64,000 bases of DNA, taken from Golubevia sp. BC0850 (lineage: Eukaryota > Basidiomycota > Exobasidiomycetes > Golubeviales > Golubeviaceae). The stretch covers positions 496,001 through 560,000 of the forward strand of contig JAAVVG010000016.1 of assembly GCA_012976225.1 (NCBI GenBank). The letters run 5' to 3'. This document shows, piece by piece, positions 48,276-58,761 of this stretch (positions are counted from its first letter, which is position 1; the number at the start of each line of letters is the position of its first letter). The notes under the pieces were generated by a model, which was not told where the DNA came from, did not search any database, and saw only the letters and a list, made by a program, of their open reading frames with translations. The translations under genes were made by a program, and so were the position numbers.

Positions 48276-49945
48276 TCAGATCTTTGCTAACAATGACTCG
48301 AGTGTGGTCTTTGTGCGATCCTTTTCCTCTTTCTATAGTCCAGAGGGAAACCAGAAAGAAGAAACAAAAGAGTCAGTCGATTGAATTGGGTCGAGGCTTC
48401 TACGAGTACAGAACCACTTACAATCAAGCCAGAAACCAGCTTGAAGTTTGGATGTTTCGAATCTTTCATCAACTCAAAGATTAGAGATTCAGAAGTTGTG
48501 ATCTGAGCTCCAGCTGAACGCATGCGCTGTGAAAGAGATAGAAAGAGAGAGAGATGAAGAGGGACGTCAGAAATGAGAACTCGGAGGAAATCCGAGCAGA
48601 TGAGCTTGACAGCTCAATTCGGGTTCATGAGTATCAAGTGGATAGTAAATCTGAATTACTAGGGTAGTACTCACATTCAAAGCAGGAGAGATCTCGCCAG
48701 CATTACAACTCGAAACTCCATCGACCGGAATCCAAACTTGAGCTCCATGTTCTAATAGATCTAAAGTGGTTTGAAGGACGCATACATGCGATTCTGAAAA
48801 ACGAAAATGCATATAGAGGCAGTAAAGATTTAGCCTTCTTAGGCAACGTTTGACTTGCTCGAACTCAACAAGTCTTGTCTCACTCACCAATCCCAAAGAT
48901 GATAACCTGATCAACTTGAGCCTTTCCACTCTTCAATTCATTTAACCAATCTCCACATATATCTTCCAGACACATGCTGAATTTGGTTTTAGGATAGACC
49001 ATCTCTTTCATTAGGGGATTCAGAGGTGACAGAAGGGATGAGAGGGGTGCAATGGTTTGTCCGAGAGCTGTGAGAGGGGGAAAATGCCCAATCAAAGATA
49101 CATGAATAGGTTATTCAGTCAAATTATGATTGAGGAGAGGAAGAGAAGAGATAAAGAGAGATGGAACGCACCTTTTGGGTTCTGTTCAGTGACAAATGTT
49201 TTCAAATCTAAAAGATCAGCTGCTTTGAGAATCTTGACACCTGTGTTTGTGACATTGTCGAATTGATGGATTGCAGTTCTGAAGAAAGTCAGTATGAGTT
49301 TGGGAAAGGAAGGGTGGATTGGGAAGGAAGAGACGGAGATGAGATAGTAGAACGGAAGGTAAATTGATTCTCAGATCTTCCTCGTCGGTCAAGCTTACCT
49401 GAACTAAGGGCATCGATTTCCAGAGGGACAAGGGTCGAAGAAGATGGGAAGATGTGATACAGAGTGAGCTCTAGAGCTCCCGACCATCAGGTTGATTGGA
49501 GATGGTCTACCATTCCATTCCTACTCCTTCCAATAGAACCTTCCCCTGGTCAGTTTCCATTCCGATAAAGGCTCTTCTCCGTGTACTTCCATTACTTCAT
49601 CGAAGAGGTACTCACCCTTTCTTGCATATCACTGAGAAGCCAATCCCAGAGGTGTGGAGAAATGGAAGAGGTGAGTCCGATGAGATGGAGGAGCATAGCT
49701 GTGTCTAAAGCGACGATACATGAGACATGATCTATCTATGTATCGTGAGTGCAAGCTATCCCTACATCTACTGCACAGCAGGACACAGGACTGATAGACC
49801 AGAAGCCTCTTGCTGATTGCTAGAAGGTTATCTCTCCGACTCTACTCCCCCAACGTGCTCTCTAATCGATCTGTCCTCACCAAACGAAGACCGCGGATCT
49901 CTTTGGGTCCAAACGTGGAATGTTTCTTGCTACTGATGAACTCAT
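48276..49945 (-). CDS. Isochorismatase-fold cysteine hydrolase
   Basis: Eight exons (49945-49881, 49631-49616, 49403-49399, 49278-49172, 49067-48888, 48793-48675, 48526-48422, 48332-48276) give 217 residues. The catalytic triad of the family is intact: Asp in SAVFVCDMQERFRTAI, Lys in [15 protein letters not shown], Cys in [16 protein letters not shown]. The C-terminus has [19 protein letters not shown] and [19 protein letters not shown], as in ISOC1/ISOC2-type proteins. The Asp motif is built from three exons: 65 nt, 16 nt and a 5-nt exon TTCAG, each with consensus GT and AG borders. Without the 5-nt exon the frame is lost. The protein lacks a targeting signal and should be cytosolic or peroxisomal (no clear C-terminal signal). 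Substrate is unknown; relatives hydrolyse amides or act on small acids. Confidence 0.9.
49399..49403 (-). other. Five-nucleotide internal micro-exon (TTCAG) of the isochorismatase-fold gene
   Basis: On the minus strand the order is ...GATGCCCTTAG, TTCAG, GTAAGCTTGACC. The acceptor and donor are both consensus. It supplies Phe and two bases of Arg, turning DMQER / TAIHQFD into the family-standard [14 protein letters not shown]. Total CDS length is a multiple of three only with it. Confidence 0.8.
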
Positions 49946-50767
49946 TTTCGAAATGATGTGTGGTTGGCGATTAGAAGAACGTCGAGTGGTGGTTCCTAGT
50001 GCTGAAGATCGTTCACCTGCAAAGATTCACCTCACTTCCCCTTTTTCTCTTTCTACTTCTAATTCATCGTAGTCTTAGAATTGTAGTTAGTAAACAAGGA
50101 TGGTGCCTAGAAATCTGGCTTGGAACGAAGAGTGTTGGTCCAGCTTCTAACCTCGCCTACTCTTCTGACCACCTCCTCTGCTTCTATCTATACAAATCCC
50201 CAAAGAAGCAGTTTCGATCTCAATTCAATTCCAGAATCGATGATCAGAAGCCAAGCTGGAGGTTCCACGTTCCTTCAGGCGACTCGCTGATCTTCTGCTG
50301 GTGCCCAACCGACTTGAGTCGTAGTACTTCGTTCCCAAAATGATTCAGGACCCCAACTCCTGTAAACTGGTTCAGATCTTTGAACAAAGTTCCAAGAAAA
50401 TCGTTAGTGGCAAGAGAGGACGGGAGCGGCTGAGAACCAAGTCCGTCGCCTCGAGTTGGTGGATGGAACTGCTTCAGCCTCGAGTGGCAAACCATCTACA
50501 GTCTGCTTCTACAGTAGTCCAAATGCTCAAAACCAAGCTGGTCGATCTGAATAACTGAATCTAGTATAAAAGATAAAGAATTCTGAATGTTTCTTTCTTT
50601 CCTTCATCTCTTCTCATCCATCAAATCAATTCTCTTTTCACTTCGTCTGTGTTCATTCATCCATCCACCCAGCGCCATCGACCTAACTCATCGACCTCTC
50701 AACCTCTACAACAACTTCAAGAGCTTCAACCTAACTCACCAAACCCAGCTCAAATCCAAAGCTCAAG
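49946..50767. promoter_or_regulatory. Divergent intergenic region (isochorismatase-fold gene / beta-barrel protein gene)
   Basis: The two start codons face away from each other across 0.8 kb. Frames at 49999-50558 have no motif. The last 180 bases before 50768 are rich in C, T and A with AACCTCTACAACAACTTCAA-like composition, typical of a fungal 5' leader of a well-expressed secreted protein. Confidence 0.45.
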
Positions 50768-51420
50768 ATGAGGTTCAACCTGTTCCTTCTAACTCTAACC
50801 GCTTCAACTTTAGTAGTGGCATCCATCACTCCATCTACTCCTGAATCATCTTCTTCCTCTTCTTCATCAATTCTTCAACCCTCAGAGACTTCTCTAACTC
50901 GAGACATTCCTTCAGAAATCTCAGAAGAAGTTCAAGGTTTAGAAATGATTCTAGGAAATAGATCTCACGAAAGGAAAACTTCATACAAAAACAAACACAA
51001 AGCTCATAAACAGTCCTCATCAAAGAAGAATGGAGCTCGAACTACCTACTACGCAGGAAATCAATTAAACGATCCAGCTTGTGGCGGTAAAACTCCAGGT
51101 GATGATGATATGGTTGGAGCTGTTGTTAAAGATGGTGGTTATGCTAAATGTGGTGATAAGATCACTATCGAAGCTAATGGTAAACAGGTCACTTTTACCG
51201 TCGTCGACTATTGTGCTGGTTGTCCTTCTCCGTGAGTATTCCTTCTTACCTGAGAACAGAAAAAGTTGGTTGGTTTCTGAACTTTGTTCACTGACTCTTC
51301 TACTTTTTTCTCTTCCTTTCTTTTAACAGTGGAGGATTCGATTTGACAAAAGGAGCTTTCAAGAAATTAGCACCTCTTACAAAGGGAGTGATTGAAGATT
51401 TCACTTACTGGAGGAACTAA
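50768..51420 (+). CDS. Secreted RlpA-like double-psi beta-barrel protein (expansin/barwin-like)
   Basis: Two exons (50768-51231, 51330-51420) give 184 residues. MRFNLFLLTLTASTLVVASI is a signal peptide. A Ser-rich stretch and a basic linker with KNKHKAHKQSSSKKNG follow. The C-terminal 95 residues are a double-psi beta-barrel: ARTTYYAGNQLNDPACGG, MVGAVVKDGGYAKCGDKITI, VTFTVVDYCAGCPSPGGFDL and KGVIEDFTYW. Cysteines pair as in barwin-like folds and the Asp of VVDYCAGC is the conserved position seen in expansins and RlpA. Fungal members of this type are cell-wall or apoplastic proteins with wall-binding or wall-loosening roles, and some are induced in infection; no enzymatic activity is assumed. 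The donor CC|GTGAGT splits a Pro codon. A dibasic-rich linker could be a processing site. Confidence 0.9.
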
Positions 51421-52017
51421 AAAGACCCCAAGACATCAAACCAAAAACAGGCATCTTTCTCTTTCAATTTCTAGCTATTGCTACACAGTTTATATATCTC
51501 TCTGCTAGATGCATCTCTTCAAATTTTTCTCAAGGAAGAACATCCTCTCTTTAATCAACAACCTAGAAAAAAGCCCCCAAAGAACGAACGCTAAGGTCGT
51601 CTCAATTTCTTTTCTATACCCCACAACTTCTTCGCCCAACCCAATCAAGCTCAGAAAAAACATCAAGTGCTTCAACTCTTCTCTATTCTTGTTCTCGTCT
51701 CGAACTTTATCTCTCATCGCGGCTCTCTCTCTCTCGTTCTTCTCGACCCTACTTTTCTCACTACTGTATTTTCACATATTGAAGACTGAAACGAATCCAA
51801 TGACCAATCCGATTGTTTGTTGACTTGAACTCTATTTGACTTTTGGCTTCTGTTCAGCAGCTAGGCGATCTGGGTGGACTTGTTTTGAACCTTCGAGAGG
51901 CTTCCGGAGTACGTCTTCTGGCCACTCTTGGCTAGAGGCTCAAGCTTGAGAATGAATGTTTGTGACGCTGGAATTCCGTTGGCGAAAGATAGGTGAAACC
52001 ACATGCGAGATCCAAAA
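51421..52017. other. Convergent intergenic spacer
   Basis: Between the stop codons of the beta-barrel protein (+) and the FAF1-like protein (-). The plus-strand frame 51509-51823 is Ser/Phe/Leu-rich and has no motif. Presumed 3' untranslated regions. Confidence 0.5.
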
Positions 52018-53578
52018 TCACCTTTTCGATCCACCCCTTCCACCTCCTCTGCTACTGCTCCCTCGACCTCGACTCGATCCTCCCCTACCTCTCCCACCTC
52101 TCCCACTACTATTAATCCTCTTAATTTCATCCTCTCCAATCCTAAGTGCACCATCCTTGAACTTCCCCACTCCACTTCCAATCCCTCTTTCTCTTCTCCT
52201 ACCCATTTCACCCTTCTCCTCCTTCCCAGTAACACCACTACTAAAGTTCTTCTTCAAACTAGGATGCCAGATTCCCAATTCCTTAGCTCTATCAACTTCC
52301 TTCCCTTCAATCAAAGCCGCTTTTTTCCTCAATCCACTTCTCATAGAATCTGGCATTTGTCCTTGAGATTTCCTTTTAAGTGCATTTTCACCCCAACCTC
52401 TTCCTATAGCTTGACCTTTTCTTGCTAAAGTCGTAGAAGTTAATTCCATTAATCTTGCTAAGGTATCATTTGATGAAAGGTCTTGTTTTCCATTTTTTGA
52501 GGTCGAGGAATTTGATGAACCGGGTGCAAAGAGAGTTGTTGATAGAAGACGAGAGAGTTCTTTGTCGTTTGAGGTTAATTGTTTTTCTTCCGAGATTTCA
52601 GAATCTGTTAGAGGTGCTTTGGACTTTCCATTGGAAGTTGAAGAAGCACTTCCGTCTCTTGAAACGTTGGAGACTTTTGAAGACTGTTTGAAGGAGGTTG
52701 GGAACGTCGTCAGAACCTCCGATGCTTAGCCCAGTTAATAGATGGAGATACCAATTTATAATGAAGGGTTTCAGATCATGAAGCAACTTCTAGCCCTCCA
52801 TCAACTTGCAAATACCAGCCACTCTACTCACCATGAAATTCTTCCACTTCTGTTTTCCCAATCCGTCTTCACCTCTCTCTTTCCTACTAGGTTTACTACC
52901 ATCAAAGATGATCATTTCCGGTATTCTCTTTGCCTTCTTGACAGGATTTGAAGCTGCAGTAGAGCTTGACATCGGCTTCGAAGAGGTGGCACCACCACTT
53001 CCTCCCTCCTCATCAGAAACATCTGAATGGAATCCACTTTCATCATTCTGATCCAAGTCTGAACCATCATCTTCCAATCCATCTTCATCCTCACTTTCTT
53101 CGATTCCCTTCTCAGTCTCAGCCAACAGATTCTCCAATTCCAAATCTTGCTGACTCTGTTCCATTTCTAGCTGCCTGACTTTCCCTTTGTCCTTTCCTTT
53201 CTTACTTTTTCCACTCAAGCTTTTGTCCTGCTCTATAGATTCAATCTTTCTCTTCTTGTTCTTCTTTAACTGTGACTTTTCAAGCTTTGATTGAGATTTT
53301 GGAGTTGTGGTTGGTAAAGAGAAGGATTCAAGGAAATTCTTTTGAAGTTGAGCTAAAGCTGCTATCCTTTCTTCTTGATCAGAATCTGAGCCATTGAAAT
53401 CCGATTCTGAGACCGAATCTTCGTCTTGATGCTGCTGAGAGGATGAGATTGCAAGAGTTGATTTGGATGAAGATGCTACTTGGCTAGAAGAAGATGAGGG
53501 AGAAGCTCTCGGCTTCCCTTTGGTTGATTTCCCATTTGAGCTCTTCGGAGTCTTGCTGGAAACCATTTCTTTTGCCAT
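52018..53578 (-). CDS. FAF1/C1orf131-like nucleolar ribosome-biogenesis protein
   Basis: Two exons (53578-52832, 52683-52018) give 470 residues. It starts MAKEMVSSKTPKSSNGKSTK, with Lys/Ser-rich and strongly acidic tracts (ESEDEDGLEDDGSDLD), typical of nucleolar proteins. A short conserved block KRIPEMIIFDGSKPSRKER resembles the 'P-x-I-x-F-D-G' element of yeast Faf1, which works in 18S rRNA maturation. The C-terminal part has LRKKAALIEGKEVDRAKELG, like the basic helix 'K...AKE.GI' shared by Faf1 and human C1orf131. It ends in an Arg-Gly-Gly tail (RGGRGRGGSSRGRGSSSRGG), which is common in nucleolar RNA-binding proteins but not a usual Faf1 feature as far as I recall. Homology is modest, so the family name is a moderate-confidence call. 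An alternative is an unrelated nucleolar basic/acidic protein. Confidence 0.55.
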
Positions 53579-53773
53579 TTGAGGAATATCCTTTATGGAG
53601 AAGAAGAGAAAAGAGAGAGCTTGAAGCCTAAGTCGTCTCTACTTTCGAAAATCTCGATCGTCTTCGAAGCAGAAGCCCCTAAAATTACAAGCATCGGGGC
53701 TGAAATTTTTTGATGTGTCTAACTACATTGCTTAAATGAATCGTCTGGGAAGAACTATGAATTAGACTTCAGT

Positions 53774-55190
53774 TTATGGCAGAAAGCTCCCAAGGTAGGC
53801 CGTGAGGATTCCAGTGCACAGGGAAGAGATGAAGTTGACCTGAAGGGAAGTAATGAAGAAAGACATCAGTAAAACCACTCTGAGAAAATTTCAGCGTATC
53901 ACCACAGACTTACTTGATTATTGCTCATCACATCAGCTCCGGTAATAACTTTCCAATCCTCTTCAACCCTCTTCTTCTGCTCACTCTCTGACAGTCTTCC
54001 TAACAAAACCTGCTTTGTCTTCTTTGAGTACCACGTTTTCTGAAAAGTAGCTCCTAGAACCGAGTCGATCATACTACCCAGGAATCCAGAGAAGGAAGCT
54101 AGAAGCAAAAGGGTGGCCAAAGTCGACGCTGGGAGAGTTGAACAAGAGAAGGAGAGGGAAAGAATTGATAGTAGTCCAATGAAAGTTCCTCCAAGTAGAG
54201 AGCAAAGTGTTCCAAAAGGAGTGATACCTCCATTTGTCCCGGGAGGGACCTTTAGAAATGGAGAAGAGAGAGAGTTTCGGTCAGTAGAGAATGAAGTGGC
54301 CACTCTAGAGACTCGAAACCACCAACCTTTCTCAACGGATTGATCACCAGAACGGGCTGAATTTTTGAAAGGATTCCAAGCTACAAAAGAATCAGAAGAA
54401 AGGGCATACGTTCGAGGTCAGCCAAAAATATTTTTGAAAGTGAAAGAAACGCAAGCGTTCTCTTGACGTGGACTCACTTCACTAGCCAAAGTATCTCCCA
54501 TGCAACAGCAAAAATGACCGATTGCTACCAGGAGTAAATGCCTTGGAACGCCAGATCCTACCTTTGAATCTAGAGGGCACCAACCACTATTTCGAAGAGT
54601 GGCAGCGTTCAACAAGAACTCCGGAGTTTCGAACCCTATTTTTCCCAATACCGAATGAGAGCCATTGATAATAGTAGATGAATCTATCTCTCCGGAGAAC
54701 AGTAGACGATATGCTAAAGCTGCGACTCCAGCTGATGAACGAAGGGAAAGTGTTGTGATCAGTTCATTCACTCCTCTTCGCTCTTCTGACCTCCTTCGTT
54801 TGAAGTCATGACAGATAAAGACCCAAACTTACAGGTGAAAGAATTGCAAAGGACCTGTAGAGCGTCTCTCTGACCACCAGTCGAGGATTTATGCTTGCTG
54901 ACTTTTTCTTGATCCTGCCCTCTACCGCTACCTACTTTTACCACTCCACTCTCCTCCTTCAACTCTCTCTCCAAAGTAGCTTTGACCTCAGCTTTGACCT
55001 TAGTCGCTCTGGAGCCTGCGAGATAGAATCCGATGAGCAAAATCCCGAAAGTCGGTTCCGGATTTCCCATGGTGCTATAACCTATCAAAAACGCTGCCAT
55101 TCCTCCGCTTTTGTTTAAGGACCCCTTGCGATATCCATGTCCTGCAAGAAGGATAGCTAATCCAAAGGCGATTGGATAGACGTTGACCAT
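53774..55190 (-). CDS. TMEM19/DUF92 family multi-pass membrane protein
   Basis: Five exons (55190-54833, 54731-54478, 54380-54327, 54249-53914, 53839-53774) give 355 residues. It begins MVNVYPIAFGLAILLAGHGY. Family blocks are ALQVLCNSFTSGVAALAYRL, the hallmark VAIGHFCCCMGDTLASELGI, and PLRKVPPGTNGGITPFGTLC, followed by SGFLGSMIDSVLGATFQKTW and GADVMSNNQVNFISSLCTGI. About six membrane helices are expected. The third intron starts GTTGGT rather than GTGAGT/GTAAGT and is the weakest junction, but it restores the conserved RKVPPGTNGG. The plant relative VTE6 is a phytyl-phosphate kinase; fungal members have no assigned role that I know. It is divergent from a possible tiny gene at 55421. Confidence 0.88.
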
Positions 55191-55420
55191 CTTGTGTGGT
55201 CGAAGAGCGAAGCTTGGTTTTCCTTTGGCTCATCGTCATCCTCTTGCCTTGTGCTCCTTCTTTCTCTACCATCACCACCTTCTTCCCTTTCTTTCAAGTA
55301 AACGTTCACGAAATTACCTTTGTCTGAGAAAGAACCATCTGCCTGATCTGTGATCATTCTGTTGAGCCATTGCCATCTTTCTTCTCTTCTCTTCGCTCAG
55401 GCAAATCACGCATGACGCAA

Positions 55421-55636
55421 ATGTCTCATTCATCTCCATCAACCAACATCCTACCAACGGAGATGCTGAGAGACTGGTATGTGAATATGGACAGACAACT
55501 TCAGAAATATGTGAGTTACTGAAGTGGCCCTTCTGCTTGCTTTGTCCTCACACCCGATCTTGGACGCATCACGCAGGACGCCTCTCTTCGACAACATCTC
55601 AACCGTTTCCTTCCCAATGTTCCTTCGAACCCTTGA
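55421..55636 (+). CDS. Possible tiny two-exon gene, function unknown
   Basis: ATG at 55421 opens MSHSSPSTNILPTEMLRDWY, then VNMDRQLQKY up to 55510, with a GTGAGT donor. An AG at 55575-55576 leads to DASLRQHLNRFLPNVPSNP and a stop at 55634-55636. The join is in phase and gives 49 residues with an amphipathic helix (LRDWYVNMDRQLQKYDASLR). The context, 230 bases from the divergent TMEM19-like start, fits a real promoter. I do not recognise a family. It may be part of a longer gene with other exons, or chance. Confidence 0.3.
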
Positions 55637-56175
55637 TCAACTTCAAAATTTTCAGCTTCTTCTCTTGCCAGAACATTTTCGGCCTCTATGAAGTAGAAAG
55701 AAGAGGGAAAGAGAGTCACTTGAATTCCTCCAGTCTCAAGTTCGCCACCGAGACTTCTCCTCAACAAGATCACAACTTTCTTTTGCAATCAATCAAAGTT
55801 TTTCGCCAGTCATAGAATGCAAGACCCGATTTTCATCCAGCACACACCACACCCAACGTCTTCAATTCGAGACGACAGTCCCAACAGCCTAGCACGAGGT
55901 TTCTGTGAAGCAGCGAAGTTTGAAGCCAAACTCGCGACCAAAGGAAGATGGCAGCTTCTTTCTTATCGACGCTCCAACCCAACCCTCACCCCGTATGAGG
56001 ACGTTGGGTATGAATATTTGAGGAGTTCCAACTTTTGAGGTATTCCCTCACTTGCCGGCGATCGAGGTGGTGGAGATGAAGTCAGCAACTTTCAATCCCA
56101 GAGTGTGCCTCCTTCTAAAATTGAAACCTCCTCCTCCTTCTTCTACATACCCTATCCCCGCTTGCTATCTGAAGA
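55637..56175. other. Intergenic, no firm gene
   Basis: Upstream of the acid phosphatase. A 73-residue frame at 55817-56038 has no motif or splice support. The 70 bases before 56176 are pyrimidine-rich and likely a leader. Confidence 0.4.
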
Positions 56176-58422
56176 ATGGTGTCCTCAACTTTCTCTTCTT
56201 TACTCTCTCTGGTTTCTATGTCTCTGCTACTATCACCGACTGGATCCGCTGCTTCATGGTTACCCAGACAAGAAGACGTCAACTCTACCTCAACTACTTC
56301 AACTCCATCTAATACGACTGAATCATTTGATCCGGATGCTGCTTTCCCAACAGACGTTGGCTTTGCTGGAATCACAAAGGAAGGCGTTTCTCCATTCTTG
56401 GTTGAAACTGATAGACTCAATGGGACTCTCAAAGATTCTTCGGTTGAGAACAGATGGAACGCAACCGATTCTGACGATTTCGATTTGTTCAAGAGTCTGG
56501 GAAACACTGTGAGTTTTTTAAGATCGGCTCAAGTACGGTTGAGATGAAGGGAGAGGAGGTGGATTGGAAGAAGCTGGGAACAGGTAGGGCACGTTCTCCT
56601 GTCTCAAGTAAGCTGTATCTCCGACAGACATTAGCTTTGGGTACCTTTTGTTGCTAAAGAAGGTGTAAAGAGGATCACGAGTCAGATATGGAGTGGGGAG
56701 ATGGCGGAGGAATGCAGCGTTTGCCTTCATCCCTCTTTTTCCCTATTTCGACCCTTGCTGAGATGCTTGACCCAAAACCCCTTCTGTCTTTTTCCCTCAC
56801 AGTCTCCCTACTTCTCCTCTCCTCTCTTCGCTGACTTCCAAGAGACCGCCGCCGTCCTCTCCGAGACCTGCTCCGTCTCTCAAGTCCATCTACTACATCG
56901 TCATGGAGCTCGTTATCCCACCTCTTACTCAACTGAAGGAGCTCCTTTCTTCGGTCAAACAATCGCAAATGCTACTGCTGATGGTAATTTCTCAGCTTCA
57001 GGTCCTCTATCCTTCCTCAACACTTGGAGTTATGAGCTAGGAGCTGAGCTCTTGGTTCCTCTAGGACGTCAACAACTCTTCGATTCTGGGGTTCATGCTT
57101 TCTTCAGATATGGAAGATTATACAACGAAACTACTCAGCTTCATAAGCCTGTGGTCAGAACAACCAGTCAATCTAGAATTCTCGACTCGTCACGTTATTT
57201 CACTTTGGGTTTCTTCGGATGGGACGCACCAGAGAAGATTGATTTAGAAGTTGTTATTGAGGAAGGTTTCAGTCTAGGTCCAGATCAATATTTCAACAAC
57301 ACTTTGGCTCCTTACAACACTTGCAACAACTCCAACGCCGTTTATGTGAGTCGGCGGTTCTTTTCTGGATATCTTCCTGCCAACCAGCTCCCTTCGTCTC
57401 TCTAACTTTTCTTTTCCTTCGTCGCTCCTTTTTCTCCAAGGTTGGTGACACCTACTCCAGACCGATCTGGGATGAGATCTACTTGAAGAATGCTACCGAA
57501 AGACTTGGACAATACGTTCAAGGCTTGAACTTAACAAACGAATTGGTATACGGAATGCAATCTCTCTGTGCTTACGAGACTGTTAGTTTGGGCTATTCTG
57601 ACTTCTGTGGCCTCTTCACAAAGGCCGAATGGGAAGGTTTCGAATATGATCTTGATCTCCAATGTGAGTTCGCCTATCGAGATTCCACTCCGGTCTCTTG
57701 TGGTTTCGTCTCGTAGCCAACATCACCTCGTTTCCTTCACCTTCGCTCTCTTCCAGTCCAAAATGATTACGGTTTCGGATCTCCATCTGGACGTGCTCAA
57801 GGAATTGGTTGGGTTCAAGAGTTCCTTCTGCGTTTGACCAACACTACTTTCGAGGACGCCAACACCAACGTGACGACTCAAAACACGACCTTAGACACAT
57901 CGTCTACCTATTTCCCGTTGGATCAAAAGTTCTACTTCGACTTCTCTCACGATGATGTCATTGTATCAGCTTTGACAGCCATGAACTACTCTCAGTTCTC
58001 CGATTACCTTGATCCTACAACAGCTGATCCAAACCGTACCTTCAAGCTATCTAACATTACTCCCTTTGCTGCTAGACTGTACTTCGAGGTGAGCATTTGA
58101 ACTTTCCGCCTTCCCTTGCCAAAGTTCTAATTTCTATTTTTTCATTCTGAATTTCTCTCCTCTGCAGATTGTCGAGTGCGACTCTTCCGCCAACTCCACC
58201 GAGCCTCAACAGTACATTCGTACAGTTCTGAACGATGCTGTAGTTCCAATGAACGAAGACCAAGGTTGCACTCCATCTGCGGACGGTCTCTGTCTTCTCT
58301 CCGACTTCGTCAAGTACCAGCAAGAGAGCGCAGTTCAAGCCGCCAACTTCGACTACGCTTGTTTCGGAGATTACAATGTTACGAAACCAGTAAGAAACGG
58401 AACCGTCTACGGCAGTCTTTGA
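56176..58422 (+). CDS. Secreted histidine acid phosphatase (phytase / MINPP-like)
   Basis: Five exons (56176-56508, 56803-57345, 57441-57663, 57757-58088, 58168-58422) give 561 residues. The N-terminus MVSSTFSSLLSLVSMSLLLS is a signal peptide. The active-site motif is VHLLHRHGARYPTSY (RHGxRxP; His is the nucleophile), and the proton-donor motif is FDFSHDDVIVSALTAM (HD). RTTSQSRILDSSRYFTLGFF is the conserved strand that brings a further Arg. Many N-glycosylation sequons (NAT, NGT, NNT, NVT) and paired cysteines suit an extracellular or wall enzyme. Such enzymes release phosphate from phytate and other esters and are usually induced by phosphate limitation; no regulatory site was identified here. 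Length is somewhat longer than classic fungal phytase (about 465) because of the Asn/Thr/Ser-rich N-terminal region. Confidence 0.93.
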
Positions 58423-58761
58423 TCAGATCGACGGACGGCATGTCTACATTCCTTTCATTTACCCCCATTATTTGCTACATTCTTTGCTCAACCAATCCTC
58501 GCTGTCACTCATTTATAGATTATTTATCAATCATCATTCACTCATCTCTTCTCTTCTGCGTCACCGACCCCGGTGGGATGTACAGCTCTCAATTGACTGA
58601 CTTGACTGAATTGACAAGATCGTCGAGAGAGGTCTTTCGAGGAAACTGACTCTTCGAATGTTTTCACACAACTCAAGGATTCAACTTCTTATATTGCAAA
58701 ATTAATACTAAAAAGAACCAACCATGAAGAAAAGTCCCACAGGGGAAGGGTCGAGATCCAC
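58423..58761. other. Convergent intergenic spacer
   Basis: Between the stop codons of the acid phosphatase (+) and the repeat-peptide precursor (-). A/T-rich stretch at 58680-58740 likely contains poly(A) signals. No gene seen. Confidence 0.5.

Noticed and set aside
49700-49745. Imperfect inverted repeat (CGATACATGAGACATG...ATGTATCG) as terminator or element end
   Set aside because: It lies inside an intron of the isochorismatase-fold gene, is short and imperfect, and has no second copy.
51509-51823. Plus-strand frame of 104 codons after the beta-barrel gene
   Set aside because: It begins in the 3' untranslated region, is pyrimidine-driven Ser/Phe/Leu sequence, and has no signal or domain.
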